Positions 1 through 7,958 of a DNA stretch of 64,000 nucleotides are shown here, one piece after another. This stretch comes from Methylobacillus methanolivorans. GTDB lineage: Bacteria; Pseudomonadota; Gammaproteobacteria; Burkholderiales; Methylophilaceae. Numbering within the stretch: position 1 is the stretch's first letter; the number at the start of each line of letters is the position of its first letter. The position numbers were made by a program, and so were the translations under genes. Below the pieces are notes generated by a model, which was not told the origin of the DNA, did no database searches, and saw only the letters and a program-made list of their open reading frames with translations. Where the stretch lies: the NCBI RefSeq assembly GCF_020531845.1, contig NZ_JAJAVF010000002.1, positions 62,001 to 126,000 of the forward strand. Reading direction: 5' to 3'.

Positions 1-368
1 CTTGTGGCATTGCTAAATGGCATCCTGAAGTTAAGGCCTGCGAGGTTGTCGATGACAAAACATCCAACATTACGCTGAAGAATGGCGGCAAGATTCAGCA
101 GCAGGTGGATGAGTTGGATGTAGCAAATAAGACATTGAACTACCGTCTCGGTGGTGAAATTGCCCTGGAAGCCTTGCCTGTGAGTTCCCTGACAGGCCGT
201 ATCAAGGTTGACGCAGACGGTAGCAACGCTAAAGTAAGCTGGATGGCGCGATTCTACCGTTTTGATACTGGTAATGAGCCACCTGAAGGTCAGGACGACG
301 AAACTGCACAAAACGCAGTGGATAGCTTCATCAAGGCTGGTCTTGCTGGCTTGGAGTCCGGCAAGTAA
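1..368 (+). CDS. SRPBCC-family protein, MxaD-like (5' truncated)
   Basis: The reading frame is open from the window edge (frame beginning at base 3) to the TAA at 366-368, so the true start lies outside; an internal GTG at 105 is not the start. The visible 121 residues begin CGIAKWHPEVKAC and continue with a beta-rich pattern (ITLKNGG, LNYRLGG, GRIKVDADG, VSWMARFYRF) followed by a C-terminal helix (AVDSFIKAGLAGLE). This is the usual SRPBCC/polyketide-cyclase layout with the long final helix. MxaD of methylotrophs has this fold and the W-H-P near its start, so an MxaD-like periplasmic role is possible but not shown. The signal peptide, if any, is outside the window. Confidence 0.6.
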   Translation, partial: CGIAKWHPEVKACEVVDDKTSNITLKNGGKIQQQVDELDVANKTLNYRLGGEIALEALPVSSLTGRIKVDADGSNAKVSWMARFYRFDTGNEPPEGQDDETAQNAVDSFIKAGLAGLESGK

Positions 369-397
369 ATCGCGATTTATCTGACACCAGATAGAAA

Positions 398-426
398 AAA
401 GGGCAGGTGACACACCTGCCCTTTTT
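398..426. terminator. Rho-independent terminator (bidirectional)
   Basis: A 12-bp perfect stem (AAAGGGCAGGTG / CACCTGCCCTTT) with a 3-base loop is followed by T-rich sequence on the + strand and preceded by an A-run, so it can serve both converging transcripts: the SRPBCC gene (+) and the decarboxylase gene (-). Confidence 0.85.
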
Positions 427-443
427 ATTGGGTGACACTTTTG

Positions 444-1910
444 TCAGGAGGTTAGTAGTTCATCCCCAATCTGCTGGATATGCCGTAATAACTCCGCCTG
501 ATGCAAGGCTTGCGTATAAGGGTTCATGAGGGTGCACCGGAGCCAAGTATTTCCATCAATGCTGACTTGGCTTAAATGAAATAACCCTCGGTGCAAGAGT
601 GATTGGCGAATGTTTGCTTGAAGTTCATTAAGTGCGCCTTGCGCTAATGGTTGGTTGCCAAGATAACGGAAGCAGATGATATTGGTTTCCGGAGGCATGA
701 GGAGCTCAAACCCTGCGGTCTGGGTTACCAAGCTCGCAAACTGCTCCGTCAGTAAGAAGACATGCTCGATGAGCTTGGCTAACCCTTGTCGACCATAAAG
801 CTTGAAAGCCACTAATAATTGCAGGCCCATCATGCGCTTTGTGCATTCCAGCGTCCTGGCGCTGATATTGAAGTCTTGAATTTCTCTATCATCCTCTTGA
901 TGAAATAGGTAAGAGGCATCCTGAGAAAATGCGCGATAGCTACTTGCCTTGTTACGGAAAAGCACGGCAGAGAGCGTGGCGGGCATGTAGAGCAATTTGT
1001 GTGCATCCCAAGTGACAGAGTCTGCTAGCGCAATCCCTTCCAGTTTTGGGCCATGGTGTGTTGATAGTAGCGCGGAAGCACCATGTGCAGCATCAATATG
1101 TAGCCATAGACCCTGTGTGCGGCAGTATTCGCCTATGGCTTGCAAAGGGTCGATGCTACCTGTCGCCGTGCAGCCCGCTGTTGCGACCACAGCCATGACA
1201 TATTCATCTCGAGTGATGCACGCTTGGTGAGCTTGTCTTAATGCCTCAATCGACATCCTGCCTTTGGCATCCACTTCAACAGCAATGACTGCCTCCGTCC
1301 CCAGTCCCATCATCCCCGCTGCACGGCTGATGGAGTAATGGGACATTGCTGAGGTGAGGATGCGCAATTGCCCTCTGACAGTCGTGATGCCTTTATCCCA
1401 TATGTGTGGGGCTATGGTATGTCGTGCTGCAAGCAAAGCAGTGAGGTTGGCTTGGCTTCCTCCCGAGGTGAACACGCCTGCTCCATGCGTCCAGCCTATC
1501 ATGGTACTTAGCCAGCGGATAAGCTGGCGTTCAATCAACGTGGCAGCTGGGCCGGTTTCATAGACCGCCATTGCCTGGTTGCTGAATGATGCGACCAAGT
1601 CGGCAAGAGCCGCGAAGGGTAGTGGCGGTGCTGCTTGATGCGCCATGCTATGCGGGTGATGCATGGCCAGTTGCCGAGGTAAAATTTCTTGCTGTAGCCA
1701 AGTAGACAGCTGACTGGGGTCAAGCACTGGATGCTCTGGCATCTCTTGTTCCCATGCCTGCTCAGCATCTAGTGGGGGTTGCCATTGAATCAAGCTAGCA
1801 TTGCCTTGTAATTCAAGCGCTAGTTGTTCTGCAAGTGCATCAATCAATGCATGGCCACTGGCCCTGAACTGCTCAGTATCAAACAAGTGATTAAGTTCTG
1901 AGGCGGTCAT
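444..1910 (-). CDS. PLP-dependent group II decarboxylase (aromatic-L-amino-acid/glutamate decarboxylase family)
   Basis: Protein of 488 residues, a normal length for the family. The N-terminal third has the family segment HPHSMAHQAAPP, the cofactor region has SGGSQANLTALLAAR, and the pyridoxal-phosphate lysine is K305 in WDAHKLL, preceded by the conserved HIDAAHG. Members decarboxylate aromatic amino acids, glutamate, diaminobutyrate or related substrates; the substrate cannot be told from sequence. The ATG start overlaps the stop of the upstream 2OG-Fe(II) oxygenase by four bases, so the two are translationally coupled. An oxygenase plus a decarboxylase suggests modification of one amino-acid-derived small molecule, but that is inference. 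Confidence 0.88.
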   Translation of the reverse strand: MTASELNHLFDTEQFRASGHALIDALAEQLALELQGNASLIQWQPPLDAEQAWEQEMPEHPVLDPSQLSTWLQQEILPRQLAMHHPHSMAHQAAPPLPFAALADLVASFSNQAMAVYETGPAATLIERQLIRWLSTMIGWTHGAGVFTSGGSQANLTALLAARHTIAPHIWDKGITTVRGQLRILTSAMSHYSISRAAGMMGLGTEAVIAVEVDAKGRMSIEALRQAHQACITRDEYVMAVVATAGCTATGSIDPLQAIGEYCRTQGLWLHIDAAHGASALLSTHHGPKLEGIALADSVTWDAHKLLYMPATLSAVLFRNKASSYRAFSQDASYLFHQEDDREIQDFNISARTLECTKRMMGLQLLVAFKLYGRQGLAKLIEHVFLLTEQFASLVTQTAGFELLMPPETNIICFRYLGNQPLAQGALNELQANIRQSLLHRGLFHLSQVSIDGNTWLRCTLMNPYTQALHQAELLRHIQQIGDELLTS

Positions 1911-2545
1911 GGTAGCGTTGTACTACGCTTTCTAAACCATCCTGTGAGGCTGATGCGAGGCTGGGATGCAGGCAGCACCTCATGCCAGAATTGACTGGAA
2001 AGAAACACGACCAAAGTACCACCGTGCGGCACAGTGTCAATATAAGGAGTGGGTTCTTTTCCATCTAGGTAAAGACGAAGTTGACCGCCATCTTTTTCTT
2101 CCCAGGCTTCGTTCAGGTACAAAATGCAGCTTACCTGCCTTTCCTCGTTGCCACGGAACTGGTCTAGGTGCTTGTTGTATATCGCCCCTGGTGGGTAAAT
2201 GGCAAAGTGATTTTCAAGCTCGAACAGCCCCAAAAAAAGATGTTCATTCAACGACTCGCGCAAAGCTTCCATGATGCGGGAAAAATCCTGTTGCACGACG
2301 CTTGCATCGACATGATCCAGCCAGTGGATCAAATCGCCACGTATCTTGTGATCCAGCGTGTTATGTTCGGCCTTGCCGATAGTGGCGCGCTCTAACTTGC
2401 CTGCTGCTTGTAGCGTTAAAGCCTCGTTACGTAATGCGCTAATGAAGTCGTCAGGGAGAAAAGCGGGGATGATGACGTAGCCTTGCTCGGCAAGGGAGTG
2501 AATAATGTGCTCAATATGCTGGCTGATGTTGGCAAAAGGAAGCAT
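1907..2545 (-). CDS. 2OG-Fe(II) oxygenase (prolyl-4-hydroxylase/SM-20-like)
   Basis: The 212-residue protein starts at ATG 2545 (MLPFANISQ), behind an AGGG-type ribosome site. A longer reading frame to 2776 exists but runs through the antisense of tRNA-Val and is rejected. Iron ligands are H126 and D128 (KHLDQF) and H188 (FWHEV); R197 (QPRIS) is the likely 2-oxoglutarate contact. The segment CILYLNEAW before an acidic DGGQLRLY strand is typical of the SM-20/PHD-type double-stranded beta helix. Cytoplasmic; substrate unknown. It forms an overlapping pair with the downstream PLP decarboxylase. Confidence 0.87.
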   Translation of the reverse strand: MLPFANISQHIEHIIHSLAEQGYVIIPAFLPDDFISALRNEALTLQAAGKLERATIGKAEHNTLDHKIRGDLIHWLDHVDASVVQQDFSRIMEALRESLNEHLFLGLFELENHFAIYPPGAIYNKHLDQFRGNEERQVSCILYLNEAWEEKDGGQLRLYLDGKEPTPYIDTVPHGGTLVVFLSSQFWHEVLPASQPRISLTGWFRKRSTTLP

Positions 2546-2683
2546 GAAAAACCCTGATGAAAACGTATCCTTATTATAACGGGGTGACCTTGGTAGATGG
2601 CGGCCAGATTTTTTGCGCTCAGGATTGCGAAGCCAAGGGCATTGCGCTAAAATGCGCAGCTCTCTTGTTGTCCAAGAGCAAAT

Positions 2684-2760
<77 letters not shown>

Positions 2761-2765
2761 AATTC

Positions 2766-2797
2766 AAAAAAGCCACGCATATTGCGTGGCTTTTTTG
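2766..2797 (+). terminator. Rho-independent terminator after tRNA-Val
   Basis: Perfect stem GCCACGCA / TGCGTGGC with a 3-base loop, flanked by A-run and T-run (six T). It ends the tRNA-Val transcript. Confidence 0.9.
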
Positions 2798-2939
2798 CTT
2801 TTCCAGCCATCATGTTGGTTGCATGCAGCCAGTGGTTATAACCATGCCCGGATGTATATAACCAACCTCTCAGTGATTCATTCATAGTGTATTTTATTAA
2901 ACATCATTAAAACATTGGGTTAGGTCATGTTTCCTTGGA

Positions 2940-2955
2940 TGGCTTAACTTTTGCT
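2940..2955 (+). promoter_or_regulatory. Sigma-54-like -24/-12 promoter of the TonB receptor
   Basis: TGGCTTAACTTTTGCT matches the RpoN pattern TGGCAC-N5-TTGCW, with the invariant GG and GC exactly 10 bases apart. It lies 79 bases before the GTG start chosen for the TonB-dependent receptor. Similar elements precede two PEP-CTERM transcription units in this window (5912 and 35276). Functional use is inferred. Confidence 0.55.
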
Positions 2956-3033
2956 GCACCCTCTCCAAGCTGGCTATAAAGCCGGTATTCATTAGAAAAA
3001 ACAAGATGATGGATATGGAGAAGGAGAGTGTTT

Positions 3034-5661
3034 GTGGCAGCAAAAAGCAGATTGGGCAGAAGGTGCCTATGGGGATGGATTCATATATTTTGCATGCTGA
3101 TCTTCGCCAGCGCGACTCCGGGAGCTGCTGCTGAAGCTTCTGATGTTGCAGATGAGGCGGAGGAGCGTATTCCTGAGCCTGTGATCAAGGTTGAGGAAAT
3201 CGTTATCCGTGCTCCCCGGGTAAGAATTGTCAGTCCATTGCCTGGCGTCGGTATTGAGAGAGACCAGGCTGCTACCAATATCCAGAGTGCGACCGCAAAA
3301 GAGATCGCTGAGTCACGCGCCATCAATATCACCGAGTTCATGAATAACAACATGCAGTCGGTGAGTATCAACGACTATGCTGGCAATCCTTTCCAGCAAG
3401 ACCTCAATTTTCGTGGCTTTACTGCTTCTCCCATGATTGGAACCCCCCAAGGCGTATCTGTCTATCTGGATGGCGTAAGGGTTAACGAGGCATTTGGCGA
3501 TGTGGTGAATTGGGATTTGTTGCCTATGAATGCAATTGCCACCATGGATCTTTTGCCGGGATCCAATCCCTTGTTTGGGCTGAATACCTTGGGCGGTGCC
3601 TTGGCGATTCGCACCAAGACAGGCTTTAGTGATAACCATGCCAGGGGCGAGTTGATCAGCGGTGCATGGGGTAGGCAACAGGTGCAGGTTTCCAATGGCA
3701 TTAACAATGGCATTATTGGCTTATTCACTGCCTATAACCATTTCGAGGAGGACGGCTGGCGGCGAAACTCACCCAGTAACCTGCGTCAGTTGTATAACAA
3801 TGCCACGGTCAAATTACCTAAGGGCGAAATCAATCTGAGCGCATTAAATGTGAACACCGCTTTGACCGGCAACGGCATGCTGCCGTTTGAAATGGCAGAG
3901 ACCAACCGCAAATGGGTATTCACTTCACCGGACGAATCCACCAACAAACTGGATCACTACAATTTGAATGGCAGATGGGATGTCTCTGACAACTTTACGA
4001 TCTCTGGATTGGCTTACAAGCGGAAAATGAACCAGGCTGCGCTGAATGGTGATTTTTATGATGAATATCAGCAGCTGTTTAGCCGGACCAATATTGATTA
4101 CATCAATGGCACATTCAATTTTTCCAACTTGAAACAAGATAGTTTTGGTTTTAGTGTGCAGGCGGCCTGGGATGTGGGGCGTCACCAGATAGTCTTTGGT
4201 GCAGGTTTAGATAAAAACAAGATCACCTTCAGTCAGCGTGAGATGTACGGTGAGATTAATGCCGAACACGAGGTTGTGCCGGTCAGGGATGAGGCCTTCT
4301 ATCTAGAGGGCATGTATGCCGCTAAATATCCTGTGATTCGCAACAACCTCAATGGACACAGTACAACCAAGGGGCTGTTCTTTAGTGATACTTGGTCTCC
4401 TAAGGATAATGTCCATTTAACCTATGGTGCGCGCTTTAATTGGTCGCGCGTGGTGAACGATCTGATATCGGATCGTGGTAACTCCCTGTATCAATTTGAG
4501 TTCAATCCTCTGAACCCTGCCGGCAGTGGATTGCTCAATCCTGCTAGGCAGCGTTGCGCTTTACCTACTGATCCATTTGAAACCTTCGCCAGGTTTGTTT
4601 GCACGGATGGAGACTACAAATACCGTAGCTTCAATCCCTCTATCGGTATTGCCTGGGAAGTGGTCGAGAATTTCAGCTTTTACGGCAATATCAGTCGAGG
4701 GGCTCGCGTGCCTACTATTATCGAGCTTGGCTGCGCGCGTGACCATACTAAGGATAGTCAGCCAGCAAGCACCAATTATCAATATGGCTGTTCAATCCCG
4801 ACCTCCTTATCTGCCGACCCCTATCTCAAGCAGGTGAGGTCTACCTCTTATGAGGCTGGACTGCGTGGCAATCACTTTGGCTTTAGCTGGAATGCTGGTG
4901 TGTTCAGGACGGAACTGAAAGATGACATCCTGTTTATGCCTTTAGGACGTAAGAATCGTGGCGTATTCGATAATTTTGGTGAAACCTTGCGCCAGGGGAT
5001 TGAGCTTGGCATGAGTGGTGAGCTGGGGAAAAGTAAGTTACGTCTCAACTACACCTATTTGCTCGCCACGTTTGAATCGGCGGCCAATGCGATTAATCCC
5101 AATAACAGCAGCAACACCTCACCGACCACATTGCAGGCATACGTCAATATTGAACCGGGTGATTATCTGACCGGTATGCCAAGACATATTGTTCAGGCTA
5201 GCTGGAATTATCAGTTTTCTGCAAGGTTTGATGCCACGTTGAGCATGATCATGCATTCATATTCATTTGTGCGTGGCAATGAAAACAACGAGCACCAGCC
5301 AAGAGAGGCTTCGCATGCCTGTAACCCTTGTGGGGCGCAGCCTTATGACCGCGACCCTTACGACTACATCGGCAAGGGGACAATAGCGGGTTATGCGCTA
5401 TTTAACCTGCGAGCTACCTATAAATTCAATGATGCCATCACGCTGTTCATGAAAGCAGACAATATTTTCAATAAAGACTATTCCACGGCAGGTGATCTGG
5501 GACGTAATCCTTTTGGCTCCAGTGGTGGTTTCAACCCAGACACGACGCAGTGGCAAAACACTACCTTCATCGGCCCTGGAGCTTCCCGCGCGATGTGGGT
5601 TGGTTTGTCATTCGACTTGAATTGGAAAAAAGGAAATGCGAGCCCTTCCCCCGGGCTGTGA
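3034..5661 (+). CDS. TonB-dependent outer-membrane receptor
   Basis: About 875 residues. GTG 3034 is preferred because the purine-rich ribosome site (GGAGAAGGAGA, 3017-3027) is then about 6 bases away; GTG 3028 is the in-frame alternative but abuts it. A signal peptide (WGWIHIFCMLIFASATPGAAA) is followed by a TonB-box-like EEIVIRAPR. The plug domain carries DLNFRGF, VYLDGVRVNEAFG and PGSNPLFGLNTLGGAL, and a long barrel ends in an aromatic-rich segment (WVGLSFDLNW). The ligand is unknown; no siderophore or cobalamin gene is adjacent. A sigma-54-like promoter upstream and PEP-CTERM genes downstream suggest co-regulation with surface proteins. Confidence 0.87.
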   Translation: MAAKSRLGRRCLWGWIHIFCMLIFASATPGAAAEASDVADEAEERIPEPVIKVEEIVIRAPRVRIVSPLPGVGIERDQAATNIQSATAKEIAESRAINITEFMNNNMQSVSINDYAGNPFQQDLNFRGFTASPMIGTPQGVSVYLDGVRVNEAFGDVVNWDLLPMNAIATMDLLPGSNPLFGLNTLGGALAIRTKTGFSDNHARGELISGAWGRQQVQVSNGINNGIIGLFTAYNHFEEDGWRRNSPSNLRQLYNNATVKLPKGEINLSALNVNTALTGNGMLPFEMAETNRKWVFTSPDESTNKLDHYNLNGRWDVSDNFTISGLAYKRKMNQAALNGDFYDEYQQLFSRTNIDYINGTFNFSNLKQDSFGFSVQAAWDVGRHQIVFGAGLDKNKITFSQREMYGEINAEHEVVPVRDEAFYLEGMYAAKYPVIRNNLNGHSTTKGLFFSDTWSPKDNVHLTYGARFNWSRVVNDLISDRGNSLYQFEFNPLNPAGSGLLNPARQRCALPTDPFETFARFVCTDGDYKYRSFNPSIGIAWEVVENFSFYGNISRGARVPTIIELGCARDHTKDSQPASTNYQYGCSIPTSLSADPYLKQVRSTSYEAGLRGNHFGFSWNAGVFRTELKDDILFMPLGRKNRGVFDNFGETLRQGIELGMSGELGKSKLRLNYTYLLATFESAANAINPNNSSNTSPTTLQAYVNIEPGDYLTGMPRHIVQASWNYQFSARFDATLSMIMHSYSFVRGNENNEHQPREASHACNPCGAQPYDRDPYDYIGKGTIAGYALFNLRATYKFNDAITLFMKADNIFNKDYSTAGDLGRNPFGSSGGFNPDTTQWQNTTFIGPGASRAMWVGLSFDLNWKKGNASPSPGL

Positions 5662-5761
5662 TGGTTGTTGTTGGTGGTTGCAGTTAACCGCCTTGGTTAT
5701 TTTCAGCCGAAGATGAATGAGATAGAGCCAATGAAATGCAAAGGAAAAGTATGGAGTGCAT

Positions 5762-5777
5762 TAGTCCATTAGGACTA
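5762..5777. promoter_or_regulatory. Inverted repeat TAGTC-N6-GACTA, possible activator site
   Basis: TAGTCCATTAGGACTA is a dyad, extending to an 8-bp arm (ATTAGTCC/GGACTAAT). It lies about 150 bases upstream of the sigma-54-like element at 5912, a usual distance for an enhancer-binding protein site. The same half-sites with the same 6-base spacing occur at 7871-7886. The rest of the 5662-6020 gap is AT-rich with no coding sequence that I can support. Confidence 0.45.
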
Positions 5778-5911
5778 ATTCCTGAGAAAATTTGTCCGTT
5801 TTCCTGCGATTGTTCAATCTCATATGTAAATGATTTGTAAGTAATTTGTATCTTATTGTTAATTTTTACTGACGCTGTTACGGATGTTCTTGTTCCTGAT
5901 GCTCATGATTC

Positions 5912-5927
5912 AGGCCTGGAAGTTGCA
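5912..5927 (+). promoter_or_regulatory. Sigma-54-like -24/-12 promoter of PEP-CTERM gene
   Basis: AGGCCTGGAAGTTGCA has GG and GC at the exact 10-base RpoN spacing and a good TTGCA -12 element; the -24 half is weaker. It lies about 110 bases before the ATG at 6021. RpoN control of PEP-CTERM genes through the PrsK/PrsR pair is established in other bacteria; here it is inferred from sequence only. Confidence 0.5.
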
Positions 5928-6020
5928 ATGTATGTATCCGTGACGGTCAGTTTTTCATGACTGTCTCCGATGCAGTCCCGCTAATAGGGATTGTGTAAAC
6001 CAATGAAAAGGAGATTGATG

Positions 6021-6857
6021 ATGAATTTTAAGTCGATGGCAATCGCTGCCATGCTGGTTTCAGCATCATCGGCATATGCGGGTGACTTTGTGAACCTGCG
6101 CGATGATCTGGCGACACTAAGCGCCGCCAATGGAGGCTTGGTGGTCGGGGCAAACAACCCGCTGCGAGATAAGTTGTACCTCAATGCAACCAGTTATAGC
6201 TGGTTGAGTGGTTACAGTAGCAATCCTGCTCAACTGATTGCGACGTCTATTTCCTATACCGCCAATGCTGGGGCAGGCGTCCTGACACTGTTGGATTACC
6301 GTATCAATAGTGGTGTTGAGCTCCTGCCAGGCATCGCCCAGGCAACCATCTATGATTTTGTGTTCCGCGACAGCAGTGATAACTCTTTGGTATTCGGTAC
6401 GCGTTATATCAATCAAGTCAACAATGGGCAGGAAATTAACTTCTTGTATCGCTATGGCTTTGAAGGCTTTGAGGCCTCATCCGCCTGGTTGTTCCTGTCA
6501 GATTTTGACTTGCGCATGTATGAAAGTGGCCGCACGGACGATCATTCTTTTGCCAGCAGTGTGGCTTTCGATGGTGATGCGATTCGTCAGAAGTCTGATA
6601 TCAGCGTCAGTGAAGGTAACCCATACAGCGGTCTTTACCTAGTCAAGACGGATGCCACGGAATACACCCTGGGTAATAAGGCGATTGGTTACTACCAAGC
6701 TGGTGAAGAAGGCCAGGCGGTTGTCGGTGGCTTTATTGGCGGCTTCGTGCCAACAGTGGCGGCAGTGCCAGAACCATCCGAATATGCATTGATGATGATT
6801 GGCCTTGGCTTGCTTGGTTTTGTGGCAACACGTCGTAAAAAGCAGCACCTGGCTTGA
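6021..6857 (+). CDS. PEP-CTERM sorting-domain surface protein
   Basis: The start is ATG 6021, six bases after AGGAGA; longer in-frame starts (TTG 5991, ATG 6003) lie upstream of or inside this site. The 278-residue product has a signal peptide (MAIAAMLVSASSAYA) and a secreted body without recognised domains. Its C-terminus is VPEPSEYALMMIGLGLL followed by an arginine/lysine tail (TRRKK). This tripartite signal is recognised and cleaved by exosortase, here probably XrtB. It is paralogous to the next gene: both share the seg-like ISVSEGNPYSGLYLV / VSIGEDNPNSGIYFL region. Transcribed from a probable sigma-54 promoter at 5912. Function beyond being an exosortase substrate is unknown. Confidence 0.88.
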   Translation: MNFKSMAIAAMLVSASSAYAGDFVNLRDDLATLSAANGGLVVGANNPLRDKLYLNATSYSWLSGYSSNPAQLIATSISYTANAGAGVLTLLDYRINSGVELLPGIAQATIYDFVFRDSSDNSLVFGTRYINQVNNGQEINFLYRYGFEGFEASSAWLFLSDFDLRMYESGRTDDHSFASSVAFDGDAIRQKSDISVSEGNPYSGLYLVKTDATEYTLGNKAIGYYQAGEEGQAVVGGFIGGFVPTVAAVPEPSEYALMMIGLGLLGFVATRRKKQHLA

Positions 6858-6920
6858 AGCCAGCTTGCTTGGTGTCAACTGATGCTGAGCACTATGGAGA
6901 ACAGCAATTAATCAAGAACG

Positions 6921-6951
6921 GAGTCATTGTCTGCGGATTAGGCAATGACTC
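6921..6951 (+). repeat. Inverted repeat / stem-loop between PEP-CTERM genes
   Basis: GAGTCATTG and CAATGACTC form a 9-bp perfect stem with a 13-base loop, 22 bases before the next start codon. No T-run follows, so it is not an ordinary terminator. It could be an mRNA processing or translation-control hairpin, or a DNA operator. Confidence 0.45.
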
Positions 6952-6973
6952 AATTGAAGAGGGGATTTACAAT

Positions 6974-7813
6974 ATGCAACAAGTATTCAAACAAGCTATT
7001 GCCGGCGCAGCGCTGGCGGTCATCAGTGTCAGCAGCGCCTATGCTGGTGGTTTCGTCGATATCCTGAACACCGGTGCCCGTACGCCAGGTAGCGTCAATA
7101 ACGTACTGACAGACCCATTCTTCCTCACAGGTGGTATTCCATCAAGCTGGACTCAGCAGGCCACCATGACTACCTCGGTGTATTCTCCCATCAACAACAG
7201 CATCAAGGTGGGTAACTTCATTGATACTGTCTGGATTGACGCGACTAGTAATCAATTGATTATCGGCAGCTATTTTCAGTTGTTGCCTAATTATCCTGCA
7301 GGCAATATCCATGGTGGCGGTGGCATTTCCGAAATCAACTCCATCGTGCGTACCGGTTTTGCTGAAGTGGATACTATTTCTGCAGCCTGGTATTTTGCTG
7401 AAGGTGTTTATAGTGGTGCGGAAGATGGCTACCGCCTGCGTGATCCATCTCGTTCCGGCTATGTCACTCCCTACAACGCAGCCAACGCTGCCGCGGGTGC
7501 CTATCTGGATCTGGATAAGGTGGCTATCCGTACCGATGTCAGCATCGGTGAAGATAACCCCAACTCCGGCATCTATTTCCTTAGCGTCGATGCATCTCAA
7601 TACACCTATGAATTTGGCAGCAACGCTATTGGCATTATTCAGGGAGCTTCCAGTAGCGAAGGTGGCCGCGTATCGCAGCAGATGTGGATCAGTGGCTATC
7701 GCGTAGCTGCGATTGCAGCAGTGCCTGAGCCATCCGAATATGCACTGATGTTGATCGGCCTCGGCCTGATGGGCTTTGTTGCACGTCGTCGTAAAAATAA
7801 CGACTTGTCATAA
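6974..7813 (+). CDS. PEP-CTERM sorting-domain surface protein (paralogue)
   Basis: ATG 6974 (MQQVFKQAIAG) follows a purine-rich GAAGAGGGG; the open frame extends to 6854 but overlaps the previous gene. The 279-residue product has a signal peptide ending SVSSAYA, a Gly/Ser/Asn-rich body and the C-terminal signal VPEPSEYALMLIGLGLM followed by RRRK. Body and tail resemble the upstream gene, so this is a tandem duplication that has diverged. It is probably co-transcribed with that gene and processed by XrtB. Ligand or structural role unknown. Confidence 0.88.
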   Translation: MQQVFKQAIAGAALAVISVSSAYAGGFVDILNTGARTPGSVNNVLTDPFFLTGGIPSSWTQQATMTTSVYSPINNSIKVGNFIDTVWIDATSNQLIIGSYFQLLPNYPAGNIHGGGGISEINSIVRTGFAEVDTISAAWYFAEGVYSGAEDGYRLRDPSRSGYVTPYNAANAAAGAYLDLDKVAIRTDVSIGEDNPNSGIYFLSVDASQYTYEFGSNAIGIIQGASSSEGGRVSQQMWISGYRVAAIAAVPEPSEYALMLIGLGLMGFVARRRKNNDLS

Positions 7814-7840
7814 ATCTATCTCAGTGCGGCAGTAGTATCG

Positions 7841-7871
7841 AATAAGTCGGCTTTATGCCGACTTATTTTTT
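7841..7871 (+). terminator. Rho-independent terminator after PEP-CTERM pair
   Basis: Stem AATAAGTCGGC / GCCGACTTATT (11 bp), 5-base loop, then a T-run. It separates the PEP-CTERM genes from the EPS locus. Confidence 0.9.
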
Positions 7872-7886
7872 AGTCCAAACAGACTA
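7871..7886. promoter_or_regulatory. Inverted repeat TAGTC-N6-GACTA at head of EPS locus
   Basis: TAGTCCAAACAGACTA has the same half-sites and 6-base spacing as the dyad at 5762-5777. It sits just downstream of the terminator and just upstream of the first EPS gene, so it is placed to act as an operator for the locus. Two copies in one window in front of related units suggest a shared regulator; this is inference. Confidence 0.42.
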
Positions 7887-7958
7887 CTCAAATGAGAATT
7901 TGTGTCGATTGCGGCTGAATTTTTGTATCATGGTCGAGTTTACTTCTATTGCTGGCAA

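Noticed and set aside
2833..2844. TGGTTATAACCA palindrome before the TonB receptor
   Set aside because: Only 12 bp and about 100 bases from the sigma-54-like element; no second copy, so too weak to call an operator.
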